In this document: positions 41,087-49,639 of the stretch, piece after piece
Position numbering within the stretch: position 1 is the stretch's first letter
How the letters are laid out: each line of letters starts with the position of its first letter
Origin: Rhynchopus sp. YZ270_cl-10
Lineage: Eukaryota > Euglenozoa > Diplonemea > Diplonemida > Diplonemidae
Length of the DNA: 64,000 nucleotides
Direction of reading: 5' to 3'
Assembly (NCBI GenBank): GCA_964035575.1
Contig: OZ037909.1
Span: 868,001 to 932,000 of the forward strand
Made by a program: the position numbers and the translations under genes
The notes under the pieces: model-generated
What the model was told of the DNA's origin: nothing
The model's input: only the letters and a program-made list of their open reading frames with translations
Database searches by the model: none

Positions 41087-41548
41087 TTTTATTTTCCCAA
41101 AAATGTACAGTGAACCATCCTCATGGGATGTCTACACTAATATCCACAAACCCCATAAGAAAATGTATTTGTATCGACAAAAAAGACAAACAAAAGAGTT
41201 TCCTTTCCAATTTTTTTCCAGCCGAAACCTCACGCAGTCCCTGACCCTGCGTCTGGTATGCCGCACTGCGCGAAAAGCTTTTGTCATTCAGTGGTGTCAT
41301 CAGGTTTCATCTGATGCTTTGCTGGATATTCCTGCAAAGTCAGAGACAACCTATGCCACCAATGTATCGCGTATTTTTTAAAGGATGGGCCCATCCCACG
41401 GAAGTACGAAGACATGCAGCCACCGCACCAACGGCTCGCACACCCTTTGCGCACGAACACTGCACACCCCACTCTCCACTCACCCCCTCCCGCAGGTTGA
41501 CTCTCTACCAAACACAACCCGCTTTTTCTTTACATTCCCTAGAACAAA
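41087..41548. other. Short gap with module, possible extra exon and acceptor
   Basis: GTGAACCATCCTCATGGGAT then GTCTACACTAATATCC (about 41110-41140) is a module copy with a CATCC/GGATG stem. The possible extra exon of the coiled-coil gene is at 41222-41380. A pyrimidine tract ends in CATTCCCTAG at 41542, six bases before the next ATG. Confidence 0.5.
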
Positions 41549-43246
41549 ATGGCCCCGTCTCTGTGTTGGGCGTTGTTGCTGTTGCTGCCGCTGTACACGA
41601 AGACCGCTCACGGTCAGGTGACAGCTGTGCCAGGCACAGGGACGGCGTGCAAGAGCCTGGAGGTCTTCGGGTCCTCTGATACCACAGGCGTCATTGCCTC
41701 AGCGTCGCCGTACAGCAACTACGAGGTGGACTGCTGGAAGATCGAATGCGACACAGACGTGACCATCACGTGGTCGAGGTTCGCTACTGAGTCCTGCTGC
41801 GACCCGCTCAACATATACTCCGAGACATCCCAGGACACGTATGACCTGGTGAGCACACTTAAGGGCTCGGCTAACAGGCCAACGGAGACCTTCGCAGGGC
41901 CGCTCTTCCTCAAGTTTACCACCGACCACTCTGTCACGGGGACAGGCTTCTCCGGTACCTTCGTCTGTGCACCACCACCAACCAGTGTACCCCCGACACC
42001 AGCGCCATCGACGCTCGTACCCCCGACAGCGGTACCAACTGTGTCGCCACCGACACTGGCCCCACCGACACCGTCTCCACCGACACCGTCACCCCCAACA
42101 TTTGCACCACCGACATCGTCGCCACCGACACCAGCGCCACTGACACCATCGCCACCGACGCCTGCACCACCGACGCAATCACCACCAACACCGTCCCCAC
42201 CAACCAGTGCACCCCCAACATCTGCACCGCCAACCTCTGCACCACCCACACCAGTCCCAGACACACCTGCACCCACACAGTGCACTGCCCCAGACACGGC
42301 ACCCCTCACATGCGAGGCGACAGCGTCACGTGAGTGTGCATGGCGTGTGGTGCAGTCTGGCCGCCTCCTGGCTGTTGGGTTCTCTGCAGACGGGCGCCGT
42401 GTTGCAACAGGGAGCGATGACGGGGTGCGTGTGTACGACAGCACGACTGGGGTGCAGGTGGCGAAGCTGGCGTGTGCGGACTTTGCGTCGTACGACGTGA
42501 CGTTCTCGAGCGACGGTGCTCGTGTTGCTGTGGGTGGTGCCGGTGGGCGTGTTGTTGTGTGCGACGCTGTGACGGGCGCGTTGGAGGTGACGCTGATGGA
42601 CATGCGTGCGGCGGGGAGTGTGCCGGTGCGCCGCGTGCGCTTCACGGCCGACGCACGCTTCCTTGTTGTGAGCGGTGGTGGCAGCGACATGCGCACACGT
42701 GTGTTTGACGTGATGTCCGGTTCGCTGGAGCCGGAGATTGTGATCCACAAGCACGCACGCGAGGTGGCGTTCTCTGCAGACGGGGCGCTGCTGGCCACGT
42801 CGTGGGGCACGGAGGTGGACGAGGTTGTGACAGTGTGGCGTGTGCAGAACGGTGCCAAGGTGGCGGAGCTGCCGTCGCGCTTTGCACGTGTGACTGCACT
42901 GTCGTTTTCTGCGTCTCGCGACGAGCTGCTGCGTGGGATGGACGACGGGACGGTGCGTGTGAGCAAGTGGGCCGGCGGGGTTGTTGGCGAGGGTGCTGTG
43001 ACGGAGCGCCTTGTGCTTGAGACACAGACGAAGACTGTGTTTGACGCTCGGCACTCGCCAAACGGGGCACTGCTTGCTGCTGTCGGGGAGGGTGAGGTGA
43101 CGGTGTGGCGTGCGGCTGGGAGTGTGGCACACCAGCTCTATGGGCACACGCGTGCAGGGCTCCCGCGTCTCGCGTTCTCACCTGACAGCACACGCCTTGC
43201 CACAGCAAGCCACGACGGCACGCTGCTTCTGTGGGATCTTCTGTAG
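41549..43246 (+). CDS. Secreted CUB-like protein with Pro/Thr linker and WD40 propeller
   Basis: 565 residues. Residues 1-22 form a signal peptide (MAPSLCWALLLLLPLYTKTA). Residues about 32-138 form a Cys-rich, CUB-like domain (VDCWKIECDTDVTITWSRFA, CCDPLNIY, GPLFLKFTTDHSVTGTGFSG). Residues 140-235 are a linker of PPTP and PPTS units. Residues about 255-565 are WD40-type blades: LLAVGFSADGRRVATGSDDG, VRVYDSTTG, then GALLATSWG and LPRLAFSPDSTRLATASHDG followed by TLLLWDLL, for roughly seven blades. There is no membrane segment after the propeller. WD40 propellers are nearly always intracellular, so a signal peptide on one is unusual. The DNA of the propeller is strongly TG-rich. The function is unknown; surface adhesion or glycan sensing are possible. 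Confidence 0.85.
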   Translation: MAPSLCWALLLLLPLYTKTAHGQVTAVPGTGTACKSLEVFGSSDTTGVIASASPYSNYEVDCWKIECDTDVTITWSRFATESCCDPLNIYSETSQDTYDLVSTLKGSANRPTETFAGPLFLKFTTDHSVTGTGFSGTFVCAPPPTSVPPTPAPSTLVPPTAVPTVSPPTLAPPTPSPPTPSPPTFAPPTSSPPTPAPLTPSPPTPAPPTQSPPTPSPPTSAPPTSAPPTSAPPTPVPDTPAPTQCTAPDTAPLTCEATASRECAWRVVQSGRLLAVGFSADGRRVATGSDDGVRVYDSTTGVQVAKLACADFASYDVTFSSDGARVAVGGAGGRVVVCDAVTGALEVTLMDMRAAGSVPVRRVRFTADARFLVVSGGGSDMRTRVFDVMSGSLEPEIVIHKHAREVAFSADGALLATSWGTEVDEVVTVWRVQNGAKVAELPSRFARVTALSFSASRDELLRGMDDGTVRVSKWAGGVVGEGAVTERLVLETQTKTVFDARHSPNGALLAAVGEGEVTVWRAAGSVAHQLYGHTRAGLPRLAFSPDSTRLATASHDGTLLLWDLL

Positions 43247-43524
43247 GTCTCTGCAGAGGAAGACGACAGTTGGTAGGTGACGGAAGAGGCTGTGCGTGGG
43301 CACTGACGCCCACCCGCAGTCTCGGTCGTGACAATTCTTCTCCCAATGTTGCGCAAAACCATCCATCGCAGCCCATTCATGTTCTAGATCGTTATAGTAT
43401 TTTTCACCTTCCCAGCTTTTGCGTACATCTCCTGATGAATAAACAGGGCATTTGCACCTGTTGTCACTTGGAGTGTACAGCAACGCATTTTTTTGCATTC
43501 TTTTTTTTTTGAAAATAGACTTTG

Positions 43525-43551
43525 TGTGCCGTCAGGCACATTCGTCTCTCG
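43525..43551 (+). repeat. Stem-loop, TGTGCC/GGCACA
   Basis: TGTGCC (43525-43530), loop GTCA, GGCACA (43535-43540), then TTCGTCTCTCG. The stem is two pairs longer than GTGC/GCAC and has a different loop, but the tail position is kept. Confidence 0.65.
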
Positions 43552-44054
43552 AAAAGGAAAACGGGAGGAGTGTTTTTTTCTTCTTTTTTTTTTTTGCTTT
43601 TTCAGCAAGAGTCTGGCCCATATGCTCAAAACCTATCCCACTGAGATGTAACGATCTCATCGGTTACCACGAACACTTGTGTATGACCGTGGAGCGACAT
43701 GACCAGTACTTTTTGTCTTAATTTATGTACATATTTTTGTTGTTACCATTTTGTTCCTATTGTTAAAATTTGTGATGTAATATGTGTTCATTTTGGCGTG
43801 GCTGATTGTCCGGGGTGACTGAACAACACAAACCCACATGCGAACCGTGCTGAATCCAGTTTTTGAAGATGCACTAAGCACTTTTAGACTTCATCACCTT
43901 ACCAAAGTTTTCAATGTGCACGACGAGGTGCAGTCTGCCAAGAGTAACGAGCACATTACACAACACAGTCATCACTATTTGCTGTTCTTTTTTTCTTGTA
44001 TTTTCTTCATCGCTTCCCCCCCTCCATGCGGGGGGTGGGTATCTTCTCTATTGC

Positions 44055-44091
44055 ATGTGTACTCCCACGAGACGCATTCATCTTACAATTT
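44055..44091 (+). repeat. Stem-loop, ATGTGT/ACGCAT
   Basis: ATGTGT (44055-44060), loop ACTCCCACGAG, ACGCAT (44072-44077), then TTCATCTTACAA. It has six pairs including one G-T. Confidence 0.65.
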
Positions 44092-44189
44092 CTTTCTTTT
44101 TCCAACATCTTTGTAACGTTTAAGAGTATTTTTCTTATTTTCAAAAGAAGAATATTTTTGTTGATCCCTATTCTTGTACTTTCAATTTA

Positions 44190-44290
44190 CCGTATTCGTT
44201 CAAATTATCGACCGTACTAATGTTCGACCTTTTCAGAATTTTTCTGGAAGTTCGACCTTTTTTTACGGTCGAACATTTTTACGAATACGG
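44190..44290. mobile_element. 101-base MITE flanked by TA
   Basis: The ends CCGTATTCGT and ACGAATACGG are exact reverse complements, and inner parts also pair (GTTCGACC with GGTCGAAC). A TA dinucleotide flanks each end (44188-44189, 44291-44292), the target-site pattern of Tc1/mariner-type elements. No coding capacity. The superfamily assignment rests only on the TA and the ends. Confidence 0.65.
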
Positions 44291-44517
44291 TATTAAATGA
44301 TGGTATAATACTATTATTTTCTTCTTGCGACAGCCTTTTATGGCCTCTACTTTCTTTATTTCACAGCATCTTGTTTTGTTTTTTGTCTTTTGTTTAGAGT
44401 TGTTTTGCTGACCACTTTTTGTTAATATCCTACGAATTGAAATAATAATAAAAATAGTTCATAATCCATCTGAGTGCACCATGGCCAGAGTTAAGACTCT
44501 AGGTTTGTTTGAGGTCT

Positions 44518-44541
44518 ATGCACGAGAGGCATATTCATTGG
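44518..44541 (+). repeat. Stem-loop, ATGC/GCAT with ACGAGAG loop
   Basis: ATGC (44518-44521), loop ACGAGAG, GCAT (44529-44532), then ATTCATTGG. Compared with 54686 (GTGC, ACGAGAG, GCAC, ATTCATCC) the outermost pair changes from G-C to A-T while loop and tail are the same, a direct compensatory change. Confidence 0.75.
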
Positions 44542-44592
44542 ACCCGAGAAGGATTATTTACGATGTAAAGAAATTTTTTTTGTTTATTTTTT

Positions 44593-44655
44593 GGGGAGTC
44601 AGATTTACCCTACCCTATTTTGAAAAAGTTCAGGGTAGGGTAGATCTGACACCCC
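44593..44655. repeat. Hairpin with 24-base arms
   Basis: Arms 44593-44616 and 44632-44655 pair with two mismatches around a 15-base loop; the core is TACCCTACCCT / AGGGTAGGGTA. Possibly a very small foldback element. Confidence 0.75.
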
Positions 44656-45092
44656 TATTGTTTTGTTTTTTGCGCTATTTGGTGAGGAGTGATGACCACA
44701 TACACTCTTTCAAAGGGGGTGTGTGTATACGTTGCTCCTCCGATGGTTGTCTTTTTTTGTTAGTTCTCTGTGTCTCTGGGTTTTTGAAAAAAAGGGAGAG
44801 AAATATTTTTATGCATTTTTTTTTTGTGATGATTCGGCAGAAATTTCTGCTGCAAAACAGTCATCTGGTTGTGTTCATCCTCCAAACGAGGGGGGTGAAG
44901 ATTTTCAAGATGAAGTTATCTGCATCCTAGCTATTAGAAAAGATGGCCAATCATGTTTGAGGTTGCATCTTTTCCAAAAAATTTCTTTGTTTTAAACACT
45001 CTGTCCTGAATATTTTTTTTTCCATACTGACTTTGAACCATTTGACAGAAAAGAACCATCAGGGTCCGTCCCTCAAGCGTTTCCCTTCTCCC

Positions 45093-45215
45093 CTAGTGAC
45101 GGCTGTATTGTGATAATTGCTCATCATAATACATAATATACATCACACTACAGCTGTATTGTGACGTGTATTATGTATTGTGATGGGCAAATTATCACAA
45201 TACAGAAATCACTAT
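45093..45215. mobile_element. Foldback MITE-like element, copy 2
   Basis: The left arm CTAGTGACGGCTGTATTGTG continues GATAATTGCTCATC; the right arm ends ATTATCACAATACAG then AAATCACTA. It shares its arms with 19078-19170 but has a longer centre containing a second GCTGTATTGTGA. Confidence 0.65.
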
Positions 45216-45317
45216 TCTTCCCTCCCCTCCCATTATGTCAGGGGGAAAAAAATAAACAAACAGAACGATGTACATCTGTACGTCAGTTCTTTCCATTTTG
45301 TTTCCACCCCTTTTAAG

Positions 45318-45346
45318 ATGCATGCTCGAGGGCATATTAATCTTTG
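45318..45346 (+). repeat. Stem-loop, ATGC/GCAT
   Basis: ATGC (45318-45321), loop ATGCTCGAGG, GCAT (45332-45335), then ATTAATCTTTG. Tail slightly changed from ATTCATCTTT. Confidence 0.55.
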
Positions 45347-45597
45347 TTGTTTATTCTTTTTTTTTTGAATTGCGTTTTCAATTTTTTCATAAAAACCAAT
45401 CTTGAAACAAACCCCATTTTTTCCCCCTCATATTACCACACCGTCGATATTTTCCAGCCTTTCCAACACCCACCGAATAATTCAAGTCACCTGGTGTGGC
45501 TGAAGGGGGGTGCTATGTTGTGCTATTTTGGGGTCGTCGGCCACCCCCTTTTTCATTCAACCAATTTTTCAATACAGAACTACACAACACCGCCCTC

Positions 45598-46896
45598 ATG
45601 CTCGCGGTAGCAGGAGATTCCTCATGGATACAGGGTGACGCAGTATGCCTTGGGTGTGGAAGGGTCACGGAGCTGCTGGGGGTTCCTGTGGTCACCTCAG
45701 GTCCACATAAGATTTGCACCAGCGCATGCCGAGAAGTTTTGGACAAGCTGTGTCTTCGATACGACTTCATGTGTGCAAAGGTCAAGGAGCTACAGGAACG
45801 TCTTGAAACAGGGAATAGCCGTGCAATAGAAGGTGCAAAGAAATCCACAACGACCTTTGGATACCAAGACCCCCCGTCCACTGCGCTCCAGGCGGTTTCT
45901 CTCCGGCACCCAACCCACCACACCCAGGCCTCCTGCCAAACCACCCCTGAACACAAGGCTGGTGACAAAGTGTTTGTGCGTGACCACAGCTCCGAGCCAT
46001 GGCGTGCGGGGGTGTTCCTTCGTTATACCCAAGAACAGCTTCCCTTGGTGCGGGTACCGGGAATGGGGGAATTGGTGTGGGGTCACGTCACCGCAGACGG
46101 AACTGTTATGTCACAAAAGGTATCAAAACCGATGCTAAAAACGCAGTCGCGCTCCCCAAAGAGGGGTATAGTGAATTCACCACAGAATTCGTCATCTTCT
46201 CCAAAGAAAAAATTCTCTTCTTCAGCCCCTTCATCACCGAAAGGGGGGAATCATAGTCCTTCAGGGAAGACCACTGAGAGTAAAGGAAGAACCGGAAAAG
46301 ATGATAAATCGAAGGAAAAATCTCCGAGAAAGCTGCAAGCAACTGACTTAGTTGAGCCTTCAGAACTTCGCGATATGGTTAAAACGATTGCAGATTTGAA
46401 GCTCAAAGCTGAAAGACTGCAAGGAGAGAACACTAGGTTAACTGCACAGTTGAATACAATGACCTCCGAGAAGGCGGCGACAGAAGCGAAGCTGGATACA
46501 GTAACACTCAGACAACAGACAATCGACAGTATGACCAAAGTGCAAGGGAAAAAGACGGAGGAATTGAATGAGAAGAAGCAAGAGGCTGCACTACTAAAGG
46601 CGTACAACGGAAAGCTGCAGCACAGCCTGGACGATTTGCACACCCTCTCAGAGGCTACGCTGCAAAGAGAGATTGATGCGGACGCAACCATGGGCACAGT
46701 GGTGTTGCGACTCCAAAACCTACTCCGCCACAGCAGCACCGCTGTCGAGACGCGTAAGATGGCAGCCTCACTCCCGCCAAAAGAATTTCGTCGTTGGCTC
46801 ATGTCCTTTGACACCCACGCACCATATTCGCACTCCCCAACTTCCGTCAACAATTCACGAGGCGTCAGACAAATTCGGACTCGACAATACACTTAA
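45598..46896 (+). CDS. Coiled-coil protein with N-terminal Cys motif, unknown
   Basis: 433 residues from the ATG at 45598; the frame upstream lacks an ATG. The N-terminus has a CLGCGRVTELLG...CTSAC arrangement that could bind zinc. Residues about 118-165 (AGDKVFVRDHSSEPWRAGVF, then VWGHVTADG) look like a small Tudor- or SH3-type beta-barrel. A Ser/Lys/Pro-rich basic linker (SSSPKKKFSSSAPSSPKGG) precedes a coiled coil at about 250-375 (LKLKAERLQGENTRLTAQLN). A short helical tail ends RQIRTRQYT. This could be a chromatin- or cytoskeleton-associated adaptor, but I do not recognise it. A GTT-CATCTTATAAACTTTT tail of the stem-loop family follows the stop codon (46930-46945). Confidence 0.65.
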   Translation: MLAVAGDSSWIQGDAVCLGCGRVTELLGVPVVTSGPHKICTSACREVLDKLCLRYDFMCAKVKELQERLETGNSRAIEGAKKSTTTFGYQDPPSTALQAVSLRHPTHHTQASCQTTPEHKAGDKVFVRDHSSEPWRAGVFLRYTQEQLPLVRVPGMGELVWGHVTADGTVMSQKVSKPMLKTQSRSPKRGIVNSPQNSSSSPKKKFSSSAPSSPKGGNHSPSGKTTESKGRTGKDDKSKEKSPRKLQATDLVEPSELRDMVKTIADLKLKAERLQGENTRLTAQLNTMTSEKAATEAKLDTVTLRQQTIDSMTKVQGKKTEELNEKKQEAALLKAYNGKLQHSLDDLHTLSEATLQREIDADATMGTVVLRLQNLLRHSSTAVETRKMAASLPPKEFRRWLMSFDTHAPYSHSPTSVNNSRGVRQIRTRQYT

Positions 46897-47288
46897 TATC
46901 GATTTTTTTTTCAAGGTGATATCCTGGTTCATCTTATAAACTTTTTTTAAAGCGCGCATTATTGCCCTTTTTTAAAATGGCGTTTCCTGTTCTTCATTTA
47001 CCCTTTTTTTTTGTCCTTTGTTTAACAGCCAATCCTTGCCCTGTATCTTTGTACCCCGCAAAAAAAATATTTTGTACAACAAAAAAAGGGAGTCTTGATA
47101 TGAAAGCACACACCTCTCTAACAAAACCTTTATACTCTCTACTCTTTGCCTCCTTTGTCACCCAAATTCTCCTCAAATCTAATAGCACACACACAGCACC
47201 CCAACCCTCCCTCTCAGTGTTGGATTTTTATTCACTTTTATTTGCCACAAGAATTGCTCAAAAAAAAACCGATAATTTAAAAAAAAAG
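46897..47288. other. Short gap, partial stem-loop tail
   Basis: GGTGATATCCTGGTTCATCT continuing TATAAACTTTTTTT at 46915-46950 keeps the tail of the CTAAGC family but has lost most of the stem. The rest is A/T-rich leader sequence. The open frame continues upstream from 47289 without a convincing start. Confidence 0.45.
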
Positions 47289-48218
47289 ATGTTTACCTTC
47301 AGAGATGAGACCGGTACTGTAGGAGACCGTTCCGCAACGATTAGCATAGCAGTGCACTCTGATGATGACGTCTTCCACATTTCTTCCCCACAAGACATCA
47401 TGGTGATGATTCCAGGTAATCCTGGAGTAAGCGCTTTTTATACCGACTTTTTGTGTCATTTGAAGAAAAAACAGCCGGAGCATAGAGTTGTTTGTCTTGG
47501 CTTTGCAGGGCATAGCACTGGACAACGTGACGGAGCCTTCTCTGTTGCGGAGCAGATCGGGTTTGTTGGGTCTCTTATCGACAAAATCAGGGCCCGCAAT
47601 GAGGAAGCCAAACTTCATATTATCGGCCATTCTGTGGGGTCCTACGTAGGAGTAAACGTTGCAGCAATTCTGCCGGATAACGTAGTTGCTTCCTATACAG
47701 GGCTTTTCCCCACCGTCGAACATATCGTGCAAGGAAGCAATGCGGTGATCCGACCGATATTCCTCCCCGGTGTCCGCCACGCATTGTCAGGATTAGCCGG
47801 GTTGTTAGGCTATCTGCCGAGGTGGTTGCTGAAGGGGGTGTCCTCCTTGTTTGCGCAAGAAGCAAAAGGGGGAGGGACGTTAGATATAGTAGCGTCGCTC
47901 GCGGAGTATTCTGTGGTGCACAATATCCTATATATGAGCCAAACAGAGATGGTCGACATAAAGGATATACCGCATGAGGTGCTTGGGAAGGTGGCGGGGA
48001 AGGCAACGTTTTACTATGCTGGGGTGGATGGATGGGTGCCGGACCACCTCATCCCGAAGATGGAGGAGCATCTAGAGACGTTGACGCAGAGAAAGGTAGG
48101 GTCAACACCGGCCTGCTCTGCACCAAGAGTGATCCGGGATGCAACGGAGGCGCCACATGCCTTTGTATTGTCTCACAGCGAGGAGGTTGCGGAATGTCTC
48201 TCACCCATTTTTAACTGA
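47289..48218 (+). CDS. LDAH: LDAH-like lipid-droplet-associated serine hydrolase
   Basis: 309 residues from the ATG at 47289 (MFTFRDETG). The alpha/beta-hydrolase fold is of the LDAH (C2orf43) family: VMIPGNPGVSAFYTDFL near residue 40, the nucleophile elbow GHSVGSYVG (Ser near 114), GLFPTVEHI, then YYAGVDGWVPD carrying the acid and APHAFVLSH with the catalytic His near 288. The family acts on lipid-droplet surfaces and binds or hydrolyses sterol esters; its exact substrate is debated. The start is supported by where family similarity begins, since the region upstream is A/T-rich leader. Confidence 0.88.
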   Translation: MFTFRDETGTVGDRSATISIAVHSDDDVFHISSPQDIMVMIPGNPGVSAFYTDFLCHLKKKQPEHRVVCLGFAGHSTGQRDGAFSVAEQIGFVGSLIDKIRARNEEAKLHIIGHSVGSYVGVNVAAILPDNVVASYTGLFPTVEHIVQGSNAVIRPIFLPGVRHALSGLAGLLGYLPRWLLKGVSSLFAQEAKGGGTLDIVASLAEYSVVHNILYMSQTEMVDIKDIPHEVLGKVAGKATFYYAGVDGWVPDHLIPKMEEHLETLTQRKVGSTPACSAPRVIRDATEAPHAFVLSHSEEVAECLSPIFN

Positions 48219-48523
48219 TTTTGATAAAACAACTTTGTTGTCAATTCTAAAAAAGATTGGAGGTAGCGCTGGGCAAACAAAAAAACGGATTGAAAAAAGA
48301 CAGAAGCTTGCTTGTTTCTTTGAGTACTCAATTTAACCACAACAACCGTACTTCATTTTTTTTTTTTTTTTTCACCTTTTTGTCAGGCCTTTTGCTAACC
48401 ATCATGCCATCGTGCCACGTTTTTGGGCGTTTTTTATTTTTTTTTCCATCATGCCACCATCATGCCACGGGGGGTGGTGGGGCAGGGCTTTCGCTATCCA
48501 TCACCTGGGGATTTCCCCCCCAG

Positions 48524-48818
48524 ATGGCATGATGGCATGATGGCATGATGGCATGATGGCATGATGGCATGATGGCATGATGGCATGATGGCATGATGGC
48601 ATGATGGCATGATGGCATGATGGCATGATGGCATGATGGCATGATGGCATGATGGCATGATGGCATGATGGCATGATGGCATGATGGCATGATGGCATGA
48701 TGGCATGATGGCATGATGGCATGATGGCATGATGGCATGATGGCATGATGGCATGATGGCATGATGGCATGATGGCATGATGGCATGATGGCATGATGGC
48801 ATGATGGCACGATGGCAC
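48524..48818. repeat. Satellite of 8-base unit ATGGCATG, about 37 copies
   Basis: Unit boundaries are exact for nearly the whole length; only the last two units change (GGCACGATGGCAC). Units in the opposite orientation lie just upstream at 48402-48472. Because 8 is not a multiple of 3, all frames encode the same eight-residue cycle, which explains the long meaningless open frames. Confidence 0.97.
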
Positions 48819-49139
48819 CTTACAATTTTTCTGCTCGCTGCGCTCGCGGAGGTGTACCTAAAAATTTTTTTCTGCTCGCTTCGCTCGCTGTACGCTATTT
48901 TCTTCCTGCCTACGGTGCCATTTTACAATGTCTAAGGGGATTCCCTTGCATTTTGCAGCCAGAAATGAAACTTGACCCAAGCTGCAAAAAATTGACCATT
49001 CTTATTTCAAAGCAACCCAACCGTTGCAACAGCCCCTGCTTCTGGAAGACGTATTGATTTTGTACGGTTAGTGTACGTAAGGCGCAAGACCAAGGACCGT
49101 TAATAAAGGATTATATTCCGTTTTTTGTTTATATCTCGC

Positions 49140-49215
49140 AAAGCTGACCCTTCGCCTCTCCACCCTGTGGCTGGCAGGGAGGCGCGCGCGAAGCGCGCGA
49201 CGACCGCTTTCACCA
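49140..49215. repeat. GC-rich palindrome shared with 33040-33110
   Basis: CCCTTCGCCTCTCCACC, TGTGGCTG, CAGGGAGGCGCGCGCGAAGC then GCGCGACGACCGCT. The same string, with few changes, lies inside the candidate element near 33046-33105. It is a dispersed repeat whose core GCGCGCGAAGCGCGC is a hairpin. Confidence 0.75.
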
Positions 49216-49639
49216 GGCGGGAAAGCTCGGAATGTACTTTTTTTTCCAGGAAATTATTTTTTTTTGACCATCATGCCATTCAGGGGGAAAATCCCAAAGT
49301 TAGCAAAAGGCCTGCCTTTTTGTTTTCCCGGCTTTGAGCGCACAAAAGACCCGATCTTTTTTAGGAACATTCTCAAGGGGGGGAGGTGGTAGGATCTCAT
49401 ATGGAAACTGAGGGTGATGGGGTGTTTTTTCTTCTGCGTGAATGGAGTCATTGCAGATTATTTTTCAATACCCCACCCCAGAAACCTTTCAAAGCAAATT
49501 AGATAATTTTTATTTTTTAATCTTTCACTCTCTCGAAACAACCCACCTGAACAACCCCCTACGCTCTTCCCCACCCCTATCTACAGAACTTAACAGAGAA
49601 GACCCCTCTCTTTGCACCCCACTCCCCTATACTATACAC

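Larger units (their letters stand above)
43247..45597. other. Gene-free stretch with stem-loops and three small foldbacks
   Basis: No supported gene. Contents: stem-loops at 43525, 44055, 44518 and 45318; the TA-flanked element 44190-44290; the hairpin 44593-44655; and the foldback 45093-45215. The open frame at 44481-44930 spans several of these repeats and has no protein-like features. Confidence 0.5.
48219..49639. other. Gap holding an 8-base satellite and GC-rich hairpins
   Basis: No gene. It contains the satellite 48524-48818, and before and after it short inverted CATCATGCCA units (48402, 48448, 49268). GCTCGCTGCGCTCGCGG and GCTCGCTTCGCTCGC hairpins lie at 48833-48890 and the shared GC palindrome at 49177-49200. 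A C-rich tract ends in CTATCTACAG (49586), 53 bases before the tRNase Z start. Confidence 0.5.

Noticed and set aside
44481-44930. 149-residue protein
   Set aside because: The frame begins inside one stem-loop, crosses a perfect hairpin and is mostly Phe/Leu from T-runs.
48460-48818. HHAIMPSC-repeat proteins
   Set aside because: All three minus frames give the same peptide because an 8-base satellite is being translated; no start context or other sequence supports a gene.
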